Source: Antitrichia curtipendula (Eukaryota; Streptophyta; Bryopsida; Hypnales; Leucodontaceae). From it: DNA of 64,000 nt. A program made the translations under genes and the position numbers. The stretch covers positions 22,478,574 through 22,542,573 of the forward strand of contig OX579633.1 in the NCBI GenBank assembly GCA_951230915.1, written 5' to 3'. Under the pieces are notes generated by a model. It made no database searches and was not told the origin of the DNA. It saw only the letters and a list, made by a program, of their open reading frames with translations. Below, piece after piece: positions 1 through 13,300 of this stretch (the first letter of the stretch is position 1; every line of letters starts with the position of its first letter).

Positions 1-650
1 TTTGAGTCATTCCATTTTGATCAATGAGTCAAAAGTTATGAGGAGTTTTAATTTGGGGGCATTTATGGAATTTCTACTCTAAAATAAACTTTGAAGACTA
101 TTGTCTTACTCAATTTTTAATGTTTTTTGAAAAAAATGAAATCATAGGATGTAGATTTTTTATTACAACATTGTAGCCATTGGGTTTGGCAATTTTCAAT
201 TCCATAACTAAATTATTAACAATTTTGTATCTTAAGCCATTCTCTACATCTTTCTACTTACTATTTTTTTCCTATATGTTGTACAATTTCAAATGATGTG
301 AAAATTCTCAATTATATAGCACTATAGCCAACTTATCTAGGAAAAAGAATCCAAAGAATCACCACCATTTTGGACATTTTTTCATAGAAAAGTGCAGCTG
401 CCTTGTTTCTCGCTGGGCCAAAATAATATTTTTAGTGAATTTGAATGCTTATATTTTGCAATTCACGCAACAATTTTTTTTGAAATGTTTATCACATGTT
501 CTCAAGTCAACAAACTACAAGATCCTATGGTTATATGTGTCAAAAAAAGCATTTTTTTCAAAAAATTGGTACTTATAATAAAAATGGTAGTTCTAAAGTG
601 TTTTGGGTGAAAACATAGTCATGGTCCTTTAGGGGTTAAACTAATTGCTC
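1..650 (+). repeat. Dispersed AT-rich repeat, copy 1 (cut by the window edge)
   Basis: This is the first of three diverged copies of a dispersed repeat; the others lie at about 32830-34370 and 37480-38230. All three share, in the same order, a block reading GATCAATGAG..AAAGTTATGAGGAG, then TCTACTCTAAAATAAACTTT, then TTTTTCCTATATGTTGTACA, then a block around CCAAAGAA(T/G)CACCACCATT. This copy starts inside the repeat because the window begins there. No coding capacity is seen; the short reading frame at 392-610 is not conserved in the other copies. Confidence 0.7.
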
Positions 651-2573
651 CCAACCAAGAATATAAAAAATTATTCAAAATTGTTTAGAAGTTGAATTTT
701 GATTGTATTTATTTTTTAAGAAGATGTCAAATTTGAAACAAAATTTAATTTTACCAGTTTTAATAATAATAAATTATGATGATCATGATTACTATTTTTA
801 ATTTAATTATAGAATTTGAACTAAAATTGAAATAATTTGAAGAATATTTCCAATGAAATTGGAAGGCTTTTTTGTTTGTTTCTCAGCAACAAAATGACAC
901 ATTGGTGTTTTCTACTCTATATATTGATGACATAACACCCCATAACACCAAAATTACTCTACCTAGAGTGTGAAATTAGATGGTATTGATCTAATTTGAT
1001 GAATTTTAGAAATAATCCACTTGTCAAAATTGTAGCATTATTGAAAATAAAACTATCAGACAATAAATAGGCACCTATTTTACAAGAGTTTTTGTCCTTT
1101 GCAAGAAAATATAACATTTGTTGATTTTAAGGTAAGAATAAGATTAAAATTCTTTGCATTCATTATAATAGATGTAGCCTCCATCGATAAATAAAAAATA
1201 CTCTTGTAAGTCTTCCTCTCTTATAAATAAAAACTAATAAACTTTTGGAAATAACCAAATTCCAAATTTCCTATGTAGTTTTGACTTAATAAAAAAAAAA
1301 TCTTGCTCCTTGATAGAACCTTATAGGAACTCAACTTTATTCTAAAAATCAACAAATACTACAAGTTTTAAAATGCACCTATAAATACTAACAATTGATG
1401 GTAACAACTCATAGGGTCTTTTTACACACTAAGAAAACAACAATTTCTATGTAGACTATTATCCCTTAAAGATTATAATTAATCAAGCAACGTGTTTTTG
1501 CCTTTAAATCCCATTTTTGTGTTTTAATCTATCCTATTTGAGTACATAATCTCAAGTAAATACAACTTCATATTATAGTACATAATAAATACAAAGACAA
1601 ATTTGTATTTCAATATACAAATAGTTATATTTAAAATGTTATGTAATGTATATAAATACTATTTCTAAAAGATTTCAAAACCTTAATTATAATTTTGGAC
1701 CAAGGTCTAAGACTAGCAATTTCTAATCAACTATTTAAATATAAACTAAATAAAAAATTGATGTCACAGATAATAAATTCATCATGAATCATGAATAAAA
1801 TAATTTGAGAGGTTGATTTGCATGAAAGAAAATAATGAATATAAAAGCATATATTGAAAGTAAAATAAAATTTACACTTAAAATAATGTTCAAAGGAAGA
1901 ATTTTTTCATGCTTCAAATAATATGATATAAATATCTATTGTTTTATTATTATTTTTGTATAAGGATAATTGCAAAAAACACTACTACTCTTTCCTGCCC
2001 AATTTCAAGCATTTCATATTTATTTTTTCTGTTACTTTCATTTATAACTCCAAAAGACTCGAGATTTACAAGTAAGGTATGTTTTTATGTGTATTTCACG
2101 AATATTTTACTATTTATATATAGTCTCCAAGTGAATGTCACATTTTTCAATCTTTTATTTAAAATATCCAATCCTCCAAAGTTTAAATTGGAAAATGGAA
2201 ATTTGAAGACCTCTTTTAGGATCATTGAAATTGTCAAAGAAAAATTCAAAATCAGAAGAATATATGTGTTGCACATGTATTCAAAGTGACCTTCTTTTGC
2301 AATACTTATGAATTATAGAATTAAGAATTATATGATTTTTTTGAGATGTAATTATTTGCCTAAAATTTCTTTTATATTGGAAGCAAAAGTCAAATTTTAA
2401 ACTTTTTATTATTATTTAAGAAAATAAAAACATTAAAGTATTTTTTATTTTTTTATTTTTTTAACTTATTTTTGTAAACAAGATTCAAAGAATTATTTTT
2501 TCAACTTGAATTTACTTATTTTGCATATTTTGTTTTAGTTTAAGTATTTTTTCCAAAATCTCACTCTATTCTC
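651..2573. other. AT-rich intergenic DNA, nothing recognised
   Basis: This stretch is very AT-rich with many homopolymer runs. The reading frame at 1939-2289 is of chance length and composition (rich in F, I, Y, L and K) and has no splice or domain support. I see no gene, RNA gene or structured repeat here. Confidence 0.6.
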
Positions 2574-3079
2574 AAAATCTCATACTATCATCCCAAAGGA
2601 GGCAGGTCTACTATGGCTTGTTTGGCACAAAGCCATTGTTGTTAACGCTTGGAGAGGGAAGATTAATCATGCCATTGACACCGGATGCCCAATCTGCTCC
2701 AGACACTCGCACGTCACCAAACTCCGACGTAAACAAGTTGTTCAAGTTAGGGGAAGTGGTTCTAAGGCGTTTCACTCAGAGGTGGACCAAGAACTCAGTG
2801 TTTTCTGTCATGGTTAACGATGTTCCTTGCTGGGAAATTATTGGGCCTAGGGGTGGATTCATCTACGAGTCGCCTTGAAGCGCCTGCGCCCTAGAGGGCG
2901 TTCCGCCCTCCAACTCGGCGCCTCTTGTACTTTATTTGTTTTTTTAGTCACTCTGTTGCTTGCCCCCCCCCCCCCCCCCCCCTCCCCCCGGCTGAATGCA
3001 GTTGGGGTTCTTTTCATTCTTTTCTTGCAATAAAGTTTTTCTTTACTTGTGTCAAAAAAAAAAAAAATCTCATACTATC
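2574..3079 (+). mobile_element. 5'-truncated LINE (non-LTR retrotransposon) 3' end with poly(A) and target-site duplication
   Basis: The insertion lies between two identical 16-bp copies of AAAATCTCATACTATC at 2574-2589 and 3064-3079. It ends in a poly(A) run directly before the second copy, the signature of target-primed reverse transcription. A frame starting at about 2593 reads LLWLVWHKAIVVNAWRGKI, then DTGCPIC, which matches the zf-RVT region that follows reverse transcriptase in plant LINEs. That frame stops at 2815-2817. The rest is a 3' untranslated part with a long C run at about 2961-2982. Only the last ~475 bp of the element are present, so it cannot move by itself. The perfect duplication suggests a fairly recent insertion. 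Confidence 0.85.
2590..2817 (+). pseudogene. zf-RVT fragment of a LINE ORF2
   Basis: This is the C-terminal remnant of a LINE polyprotein, about 75 codons, inside the truncated element. The zf-RVT segment sits downstream of reverse transcriptase in plant LINEs and is thought to bind nucleic acid. The visible hallmark is the tryptophan-rich run LLWLVWHKA followed by a CPIC pair. The expected partner residues (a later H..C pair) are not seen in place, so the frame has probably drifted. The alternative frame at 2618-2878 is longer but shows no family features. Confidence 0.65.
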
Positions 3080-5934
3080 CCCTCAAAAGACAAGAACCAC
3101 TCCTGGTCAATTAATTAGCCCCCCCACCCCCCATCCTCCACTCTCACCTCCCAAAAATCATTAGCCATTGATCGTTTTTGAAAAAATAAAAATAAAACCC
3201 TTCCCTGCTGTTGATCTTGATACAAATATTGGGATACGATATGTATACGGATACAGAAAATGGATACGAAAACCATTAACCCATATTGATTGTTAAACAA
3301 GTTCATTTTGAAAAATACAAGATTGAGGGGGGGCATTGTGTTGAGATATTCAGATTATTAGATCAAAATATTTTTCAGAACCACCACCCCCAAATAAAAT
3401 GAATTGGAGAGTTTTTGAAAAATAATTTGATCTGAAACTTTAAAGTTTATCACTAATGCGTTCAAAAGACAGGAACACATTCCTCTCTTTGCAACAAAGT
3501 GTGTCACCTTGTGTTCATTTGTGACTATAGCCTGAGTGATTTTTAGCAACATAAGATTTGAATTATGTGTATATTATTATTTGTTTTATATATTTGTTTA
3601 AAAAATATTTTTTTGAGACAACATTGAAGTCATTTTAAAGTACCATGTATATTTGCTTTTCAACAAAACTTGAAACTTTGTTGGAATAATAAAAATTATA
3701 AAATATTAGATATGTGCGGGCTTAATAAATCAACAATTTATTGTAGGATTATTGAAATGCAATGCCTATTGGCTTATCAAATCAAATGAGGCAAAAACAT
3801 TTGCTTATCAAATAATTTACATGGTTATTTGATTGCAATATGTATAGAAAAAATAGTTCAACAACTAAACACTCAACAGTTTTCCATAATGCAATGTCCA
3901 AATGTTGCACTAATTATCCAACAATTGTGCACACATGAAATTTAATCTCTCAGTGCCTATGGCCTTTTGGAGTTTAAAAATAGTATAGCATTTGATTTAA
4001 GTATAGAAATCTCAACCATACAATCTTGTGGTGTACATGTTGTAGAGGATGTGAATTGAATTTGGAATCATTTGGCCTCATAGATTGCAAGATTAGAATG
4101 TTTTAGTATTGAAAAAGGATTCTTTGATTATTCTTGGCAACACGTTTGGAGATGAAATTCAATTTCTAAACCTTCTCAAATGAAAAAACTTTAAACTACA
4201 AAGTGCTTCAAAACTAGTATGATCCAAAGACATTGGTAAAAAAAACATCATTCAAATAACTCATTGTGTCTCCAAAATGACTTTGAAATGTCAAAAATTA
4301 ACAAAAAAGTTGCAACAAACACATCTAAGGTTGAATCTCCATTCACTAAAATGTTTTTCAAACACTCATAAATTTTTGGGTTGATACGAAATTTCAACCA
4401 CAAAAACTAGACTAGCACATTTTTTTGAATTTCTTTACATTGAAAATGGACATTGTATGAAAGAAGAAACAAGCCGCCAAAGTTCATTATAATCCAAAAA
4501 CGTCTAAATTTTGACTTCAAATTGCTTCCAATAATTCAAAACAATTTGGATTGACGTAAAAAAATAACCACAACATTTACACTTCAAGCAAAATATAATC
4601 CGACAAAATTATTGAAAATAAACATTGGATGAAGAAGACACAAGTCTTGGAAGCTGTAGTCATTGAAATGCAGTTTGGTGAACTCAAGTTTGGACTTTGG
4701 ATGGCCTAACTTTTGCTCCTAGGCACCAATTGAAATAAAACTTATATTATCGAAAAACTAATTCAATTTTAGATCTTTCAAAAAAGCATGTCAAAATTTG
4801 AGGTCACACACTCACACAAGACTACCCAAAGTTCCAAGGGTCCCCCTATGGAGACTTTGGGGACTTTAGGATTTAATATATATAACTCTCATATAATGGA
4901 AAACAAAATAAACCATGTATTTGTATCAAATATAATTCAACTAATGAATCAAGGTTTACTCTGTAAAATTTGATTTTTCTTCAAGATTTTGAATTTTAAA
5001 ATTCTCACTTTAATGCTAGTTTGGTCAATTTCTATCCAAACTTCAATTGTAAGAATTGTGCACATTTTGATTTTAGATTTCTATATTCATTAAAATTTTC
5101 ACTTCTAAATTTTATTTCAAAGTGTGTTTTAAAAGAAATCTATAAAAAGTGATTTATAATATATAATTAAAAAAGTAAAGTATTAATACATAACAATTTC
5201 TTTTATTGTTTTAGAAGATTCAAGAGAATCTTAAAAATTTTAGTTTTTTTTCTTTCCAAGTTGTTGATGGCTTTGAAAATGTATAGTTCAAAATTCTATT
5301 AAGAACCTTCATTCTCGTGAATTTGGGGTATGCTTTTGCAAGTAGGACGTTTAGTATTTTGAAAGAATCTAATGTACAATGACAAACAATAGTGATTAAA
5401 CCTTGCATAGACTCACATTTAGAGAAGATAATTTTTTTGGGTGTGAAAACATCAATGTGAAGCTACATCAAAGCTTGATGCTAGCTTCTTAATTCAGGAA
5501 GACAAGGAAGCTGGAAGATTAGTGACATAAAGCAACAAATAGAAGCAAGTGCATGAGCTCTAACCATTTTGAAGTTCTTTATTTTAGAAATTCTAATTTC
5601 TTTTCACTCTTACATTGATGAACTTTGATTGTTTGGAATGTTCATGCTTAGATCACGTAATCCCTATGTTTATGAGTTAAATTGGTTGGAAATGGGTGCT
5701 AATGTTGGGTTTCTTCAAAATGTACTTAGTTTTGGAACTAACTACATTTCTAAGTATAGAATAATTAGACTATAATTCTTTGGAGAGGTGTATTGGAGAG
5801 ATTAACATTCTCAAAACATCTAAAAAGCAATTTATATGAAGATTAGTTTTTTTGATATTGGTCCATGTTTTTTGAATTATAAATGTGTTACATGTAATGC
5901 ACTTGGGACACAAAATGTTTGTCATCCCACTAGT
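3080..5934. other. AT-rich intergenic DNA with short low-complexity tracts
   Basis: There is no gene. A C-rich tract lies at 3119-3150. A GATACGATATGTATACGG-like low-complexity tract at about 3215-3275 resembles, in inverse orientation, the GTATC-rich tract at about 35395-35520. The remaining short reading frames are AT-rich and unsupported. Confidence 0.5.
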
Positions 5935-6253
5935 AGAAAATGATGTCCAGATCAACAAAAAATCATCAATTTTTTGTTAATGTGGGCACTGTATCGACCA
6001 TTTTCACAATTTTTTGTTGATTTGGCACAAGGTAACAAAATGGTTAAATTTTTTTGTTAATTTTGGTAGTACAATGTCCAAATCAACAAAACTATAAACA
6101 CTTTTTTGTTCATTTTCACAATTTTTTGTTGAATTGGCACAAGGTAACAAAATGGTTAAATTTTTTTGTTACTTTTGGTAGGTCAACGTCCAAATCAACA
6201 AAACAATCAACAATTTAACACTTTTTTACTCACAATTCTGTGTTTTTTGAACT

Positions 6254-6602
6254 CAGCAGACTTTGGTGACCTTTTTGGCATAGTAAAACACTTTTTTTGA
6301 AAAAACTTTGAACTAAGAAAGGTTAGACAATAAAGCTAACTTTCACCTCCAAAAATCCGTTTGACATTTGAAGTCTCAAATCAAAAGTTATAGACAAAAT
6401 TCAGAGAGGGTGTTTAAAAATGTCAACAAAAAGGTCCATTTCAACCCCGCTCTGAATTTTATTTATAACTTTTAATTGGAGACTTTAAATGTTAAACGGA
6501 TTTTTGGAGGTGAAAATTAGCTTAATTATCTAACTTTCCTTAGTTCAAAGTTTCTTGAAAAAAAGTAATTTACTATGCCCAAATGGTCACCAAAGTCTGC
6601 TG
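6254..6602. repeat. Foldback (long-palindrome) MITE, copy A
   Basis: The sequence is a long imperfect palindrome. CAGCAGACTTTGGTGACC on the left pairs with GGTCACCAAAGTCTGCTG on the right, and the arms continue for about 170 bp through the block AAAAATCCGTTTGACATTTG and its inverse, meeting at about 6430-6440. A second copy follows at 6691 and related palindromes occur at 38927 and 41886. It is non-coding. Confidence 0.85.
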
Positions 6603-6690
6603 TTCTTACAAAACACACAAAATTATTAATTCAAGAACTACATGTCTATTGTAGAGTTTGAATTACATTTATATATATATTTTTTTTTTT

Positions 6691-7053
6691 GTAAGAACAG
6701 CAGGCTTTGGTGACCGTTTTGGCATAGTAAAATATGTTTTTTCAAGAAACTTATAACTAAGAAAAGTTAGACAATCAAGCTAAATTTCACCTCCAAAAAT
6801 CCGTTTAACATTTAAAGTCTCCAATCAAAAGTTATGGACAAAATTCAGAGCGGGGTTGAAATGAAATTTTTCGTTAACATTTTTAAACACCCGCTCTGAA
6901 TTTTGTTCATAACTTTTGATTGGAGACTTCAATTGTCAAACGGATTTTTGGAGGTGAAATTCAGCTTGATTATCTAACTTTTCATAGTTCAAAGTTTTTT
7001 CAAAAAAAGTGTTTTACTATGCTAAAAAGGTCACCAAAGTCTGCTGTTCTTAC
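6691..7053. repeat. Foldback (long-palindrome) MITE, copy B
   Basis: GTAAGAACAGCAGGCTTTGG at 6691 pairs with CCAAAGTCTGCTGTTCTTAC ending at 7053. The arms of about 175 bp share the core of copy A, including AAAAATCCGTTTAACATTTA and CAAAAGTTATGGACAAAATT. It lies in tandem with copy A, 88 bp away, inside the CACTA-like element. A transcript through it would form a long hairpin. Confidence 0.85.
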
Positions 7054-7106
7054 AAAAAAAATGGAAAACAATATAAATGTAATTCTAATAATCATCACAA
7101 CATGTA

Positions 7107-7262
7107 GAATTTGGGTTGGCTCAATGGTTAGAGTCTTGGACCCCAACCGTGAGGTCCATGGTTCGAACCTCCACGATGATGGCCGCCTATGTGGCATTGG
7201 TGTGCCACATGGCGGGTTGCCACGTGGTGCGACGTGGCTCTGCCATGTGGCATTTAAAAAGT
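7107..7262 (+). mobile_element. tRNA-derived SINE
   Basis: An RNA polymerase III A box (TGGCTCAATGG at 7117-7127) and a B box (GGTTCGAACC at 7160-7169) stand at tRNA-like spacing. The anticodon arm does not form a proper 5-bp stem and no acceptor stem closes after the T arm. The sequence instead runs into a GC-richer body with GTGGCATTGGTGTGCCACAT hairpins. This is the layout of a plant tRNA-derived SINE rather than a working tRNA gene. The 3' boundary is approximate, and no duplication was identified. Confidence 0.7.
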
Positions 7263-7455
7263 AATAACTTTTTATCTAAATAAAAAATAAAAAATTATTG
7301 ACCAAATTAACAAAAACTGTAACAAAAAAATCAGCACTTTCTTGTTTCATAGTGTCCAAGTCAACACGTCCAAATCAACAGAAAATGAACTAACAAAATC
7401 AACACTTTCTTGTCTATTTTTTGTTGATTTGGACGCAAATTTTCTACTAGTGTCC

Positions 7456-10329
7456 TACCATGCATTCACCCTACAAAATAGTAGAGAGTGGAATCATATC
7501 TTTAAAAAATAATAATTTCCTAAAGTGCCATTAGGTTATCTCAAAACCAAGCTCAAAACATATAGAAAATGAATTCACAATATTTAACTTCAAGTAACCA
7601 TAATATTATTCCAAAACAATTGCAATTTTTTTTCTTGATTTTTCTTGATTTTTTAATAATATTTTTATACACAAATATATTATTTATGCCACTTTCATCA
7701 AATTGGTCATAAAGAAGGTTATTCTTAAAGAATCAAGTTTGCTTTGGATGAATGAAAAGTTGTTTAGACGCAACATTGCTTTGAAGCATTTTGTACATCA
7801 TCCATAGTGTAGATGTGTAAGCGTTGAGGGATTAGTAGCTTTACATGCACAAATTACATACCACTAAGACATTCTAGAGTTATATTCTTTGGAAGATGAG
7901 GTACATATTGAGTGACTACAACAATAATCATCATGTAGCCATTTTGGGATAGCATGGATCATTTTCATCTACATAATGGTATTTTATATATTCAATTTCA
8001 ATGAATTCATCTAATTCTTAATGACTATCATGTGTTCTTGGACACCCAAAACAAGTCACCTGTCATTTGACTAGAATAAAAAATGAAATTAAAAAAAATT
8101 CTTCATGATTTTACCTTTTGGTAAAATTTTGCCTTCTAAAATTTTAAATATTCCAAGGTCATCACTTGTATATCCTCGTGTATATTCCAAAAATGTATTT
8201 GTCACATCACAAAAGAAAATTAAATGTTGCATCATTCTACTCAAAAATGACACATTTAGGCTTCCTACATGACCATATAGAGACAATCTTAGAATGGTAG
8301 AAATATTTAGAAGAGTATAATAAAGTGATTTGTCTTAAACTCCAACTGAATTAAAGAATAGAGAAAAATTTTGAAACACTAAAATTGACACTAATTTGTG
8401 AGAGAAGTAACTCCAACCTTCATTAAATGATTAATAGGTTGGCATAAATTAAAGACTTGTTCAATTTGGGTCTCATATTCTAATTTGTGGTATACACAAG
8501 ATAAACTAGTATTGTATGGAGAAAATAAAATAGAACTTGTTTGAAATGATGGACAATTGGATCATACCTTTCAAAAGTGAATATTTGTTCTTGAGCATAT
8601 TGGAAATATTTACAAGTAGATATAGATTTTATAAAATAAACAACATTTAATTTTTGTACTTGGTCAAAAATATTGATTTTTGGGTTGATTTGAGCTTAAA
8701 AACAACTATAATACAAACTTAGAGAAATTTTATGTGGTGATATGTGAAGCAAGTGAAGTAATTTGCGCAAAAAAATGATTCTTTTTACAATTTCAAGCAT
8801 AAAGAATATATAAAACTCTGTATTTTTGGACTTATAAAATTTCAAGCAAACTCCTTACAATTTCAAATTATCATAATCAGTGGTCAAGGTCACCATTTTA
8901 TGTTGAATAATATATTAAAGTTGGAAAAAATGAATTAACAAGTGCTTTAAAATAAAAATATTATGCAAGATTTATTTATTTTTCTAATACAAGAATAATT
9001 TTAAAAATAATTTTTCAAAAATGATAGAATTTGAATTTCCAAGTATATTTTGTTGGCCATAACTACCACTATAATATAAAGCACATTTGATAGAAGTGTA
9101 TAAAATCTTAGCCAAATGGATCAGTGACAAAAATTTACTAATCCCCCCCAAAAAATCTATAAGATAAATTCATTTTTATAGGAAGTGAGGTTAAAAATCC
9201 ACAAAACTTTCATACACAATGAAATTTCTGATGAAAATTCAAAAAAATTCAAACTTCCACTTTTACAAAACATTTCATGCAGATCAACAAAAAAATAAAA
9301 GAATACAAATTAGCTATGATTATAGTCATTGTTCTAATGCACCATGTGAGTGCTTTATCTCCATCCTTGAGATAGAATGAGCACAACCGGTTTCTTTGTG
9401 TTTCTAGTATTAACTTCCTATGGCAGGTGTCTAAGTGTGATTCACTATACTTTCCAAAAAATGGATGAATATTTGATAAATAGTTGTTCTAAGTAATTCA
9501 AATTACACAAGAAAAGGATTCAAACCTCAGTAGATAGCATCACTAACCATTCTAATCTAACAGCCTAACCAAGCCAAAAACTTTGGTCTTTTAATACAAA
9601 GTTGCCTAAAATAAAATGCTATTTGTCTTAAGTCATTGAACAAGGTTTGCCATTTTTCAAATGATAAAAATTTATGGTATTAGGAGATTCCTAGTGGAAA
9701 TTATAATTGGATTAAATTTTAGGTTGAAATTTTAGTTTTAAACTTCATCCATCAATTCCTACTAATTTCTGAATTCAAATTTACTTTTGATTTTGAGGAT
9801 TAGTTTAGATTTAATCCTTGTGCCTAAATTCTAAGTTTGACTAGCATTGAACAAATAATCATTGCTTTCATCCAATTTTGAGACCAAACTTCATCTTATT
9901 TTATTTTCCTTGATTTGATTCTATTTTTTAAGTATAAAATATCTTTAAATACCCTAAGTGTCTTTTAAGTTATCTTAAGTTAAACTTTCTCATTAGTTTT
10001 CTTCAATAGATTCTAACTAACTATTTATTTAATACTTACTATTCTAGACTTCTCTTTTTTATACACTATTTTTAGATTTTGCTATTTTTAATTTGTAAGA
10101 CATAAGATTTACTTTTAAAATATTAAAGCATTATGAGTTTGAACTTTATGATAAAAAATTGTAGATGGATGAAGTACTTTAGAACTTCATCCACTATTTG
10201 CTGTCAACTTACAACTATAAATTAACTTTTCATTTGGTTTTGACCTCTAACTTTGGTCTAAATTCAAAAATTTCTTTTTGATCTTTCTTGGATGATTTTT
10301 ATTACTTTTCATCCATCTTCTATAATCTA
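7456..10329. other. AT-rich intergenic DNA, nothing recognised
   Basis: This stretch is uniformly AT-rich. The short reading frame at 8089-8286 (minus) has no recognisable motif. I see no palindrome, terminal repeat pair or RNA gene. Confidence 0.5.
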
Positions 10330-13300
10330 TATTTTACATTAGATTGTTTGTTTTGTATTGTGCGTAGACTTTGTTTTGTGGCATTCGGACAAATGATGTG
10401 AAAGTTATGGAATTTCAGAGTTTTATAAATTCAAGAAATTGAATTAAGTTATCTTTTATTTTGGAAAATCATAAATTTCACCACGTCTCATGTCCAAACG
10501 CCATAAAACAAACCCCTTGCACTTCTACGTGCATAAAGCTTTCTATTCGTGCCAATTTTATGACGTTGGACCTATAGTGTGAAAATTATGGATTTTTGTT
10601 AATTAAAAAATTAAACTAAATTATCTTTTATTTTGGAAAAATCATAAATTTTACATTCCATATCTAAACACCACAAATCAAATCCCTTACACTCTTTTGT
10701 GCATAAAACATTCTATTTGTACCAAGAAGTAACCTCTCACACTATAGTGGGAATGTTAATGAATTAAAAAATTAAAAAATTAATTTTAATTTTATTTTGG
10801 TTGTGGCAATGGTACATGGTACACTAGTCTATATCTTAAGTTAGGTTGTTAGTTTTGTTTGATACGTTGAGATCTAAGAAACCATGAGGCCTCTTGTAGA
10901 GATCTTGGTACCGCTTGAAAGCTCTTTGCAAAGAGGGATGCATAGACTTTGTTTCATGACATTTGGACCTATGGTATAAATGTTATGGAATTTCAAATTT
11001 TTTATAAACTGAAAAATTGAGTTAAATTATCTTTATTTTGAAAAATCATAAGTTTTATCGGTCCAAACGCCATGAAACAAAAACTTTGCACTTTTTCATG
11101 CATAAAGCTTTATATTTATGTCATTTTTGTGGTGTTTGGACTTACGATGTGAAAGTTATGGATTTTTTTCACAGCATAGGTTCATAAGTCAGTAATCTAA
11201 ATTATCTTTTATTTTGGAAAAATCATAACCTTCATAAAGCATGTCCAAAGGCCACAAAACTATTTTATATAAGGAACGCAACTTCTCATACTACATAGTG
11301 GAAGTTATTGAATTTCATTAAATTTTTTAATGAACTAAAAATTAAAAAATTATTTTCACTTTTATTTTGGTTGTGGCAATGGTACAAGGCACACTAATGA
11401 AATAAAATTAAAAATAATTTTCTAATTTTTAATCATTAAAACTTTGAAATTCAATAACATTGTAGTGTGAGAGGTTGCGTTTTTACTATGAATAAAAGAC
11501 TTTATGCACAAAAAAATGCAAGGTCTTTATTTTGTGGCATTTGCATATGCAATACAAAAGTTATGTTTTTTTCCAAATAAAAGATAGCTTAATTCAAAGT
11601 TTTAATGAAAAAAATCCATAACATTCACACTTTAGATCCAAACGCTACGAAATTGGCATGAATAGAAAGTCGTTTACACAAATGAATGCAAAGACTTTGT
11701 TTTGTGACGTTTGGACATGCAATGTGAAAGTAATGATTTTTCCAAAATAAAAGAGAACTTAAATCAAATTTTTATTCATAAAAAAATTTGAAATTCAATA
11801 ACTTTCACAGCATTTGTTCACATGCCACAAAACAAAGTTCGTGCACCCCTCCTTGCCAAGAGATTTTGAGGGTACCAAGAACATTGCCGAACAAAAGCTC
11901 TTAGCAAGGAATTTGTTTCGTTGCATTTAGACAAATGGTGTGAAAGTTATTGAGTTTCAAATTTTTTATAAATTCAACAACTGATTTAAGTTATATTTTA
12001 TTTCAAAAAAATCATAACTTTTATGTCACATGTCTAATTGCCACCAAACAAAGCCTTTGTAAACCTTTGTGTATAGAATTTTTTATTTGTATTAGTTTGG
12101 TGACTTTTTAAACCTATGGTGTGAAAGTTATGGATTTTTTGAAATTATAAAATAAATAGAATTATCTTTTATTTTGGAAAAACATAGCTTTCACATTGCA
12201 TGTCCAAATGCCACAAAATAGTGAATCTTTGTATTCCTTTGTGCATAAAATTTTATGTTCATATTAAGAAAAGCAACTTCTCACATTGCAACAAAGTCCT
12301 TGGACTCTTTTGTGTGTAAAATATATTGTGTTTCAAAAAAATTAAAATTAAAAAATTAATTTTATATTTATTTTGGTACATAGCATATATTAGTCTATAC
12401 CTTCAGGTTTGTTGTTTGTTTTATTTGATACATTGAGATTTAAGAAATTGTAAGACATCCAACAATGTTCTCAATACTATTGAAAAGCTCTTGGCAAAGA
12501 GGGGTGCATGGACTTTGTTTTGTGGTATTTGAACCTACGATGTGAAAGTTATTGAATTTCAAAGTTTTATGATTTGAATTTTTTTTTTTTTTAAAACATA
12601 ACTTTCACATGGCATGTCCAAACCCCACAAAACAAAGCCCTTGCACCCTTTTATTCATAAAACTTTCTATTTGTTACAGAAACACAATCTTTCATATTAT
12701 GGTGAGAAAATTATTGAAATTTAAGGTTCTAATGAACTAAAATCGTGTGCACTCCTTCGCGTATAATAAAAGATATTAAATTTCAATGTTTTTAAAAATA
12801 AAAAATAAAAAATAATTTTTACTTGGATGTGGCAATAGCACAAATCACACTAGTCAATACCTTAAGTTAGGTTGTTTGTTTTGTTTGTTTAATATGTTGA
12901 GATCTAAAAAACCATGAGGTTTTAAGCCACGTTCTTGATACCTTTAAAAAACTATTTGCAAGGAAGGGTGCACGGACTTTGTTTTGTGGCATTTTGACCT
13001 ATGGTGTGAAAGTTAATAAATTTCAAAGTTTTTATGAATTCAAAAATTAATTTACATTTTATTTTATTTTGAAAAAGATCATTGTTGTGACACTGCAAGT
13101 CCAAATTCCATGAAACAAATCCTTTACCCTCCACGCAAAAAGTTTTTTTTATTTTTGCTAGTTTGGTGACCTTTGGACATATAGTGCAAAAATTATGGAT
13201 TTTTTGAAATTATGAAATAAAATAGAATAATCTTTTATTTAAAAAAAATTATAATTTTTATATCACATGTTTAGACACCATTCCTTTGTGCATAGAGCTT

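Larger units (their letters stand above)
5938..7452. mobile_element. Non-autonomous CACTA-like DNA transposon with TCC target duplication
   Basis: The element begins CACTAGTAGAAAAT at 5938 and ends with the exact inverse, ATTTTCTACTAGTG, at 7439-7452. It is flanked by TCC on both sides (5935-5937 and 7453-7455). A CACTA start and a 3-bp duplication are the defining marks of En/Spm-type elements. Repeated copies of GTCCAAATCAACAAAA-like sequence lie in both subterminal regions (left copies at about 5948, 6068 and 6188; right copies at about 7368 and 7420), as expected for transposase-binding repeats. At 1,515 bp it encodes no transposase. Its interior holds two foldback elements and a SINE, so it has been a target for later insertions or was built from them. 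Confidence 0.85.

Noticed and set aside
2618..2878. 86-codon reading frame in GC-normal DNA
   Set aside because: It is a shadow frame of the truncated LINE; the zf-RVT features are in another frame.
7111..7183. Possible tRNA gene
   Set aside because: A and B boxes are good, but the anticodon and acceptor stems do not form and the sequence runs on into a SINE body.
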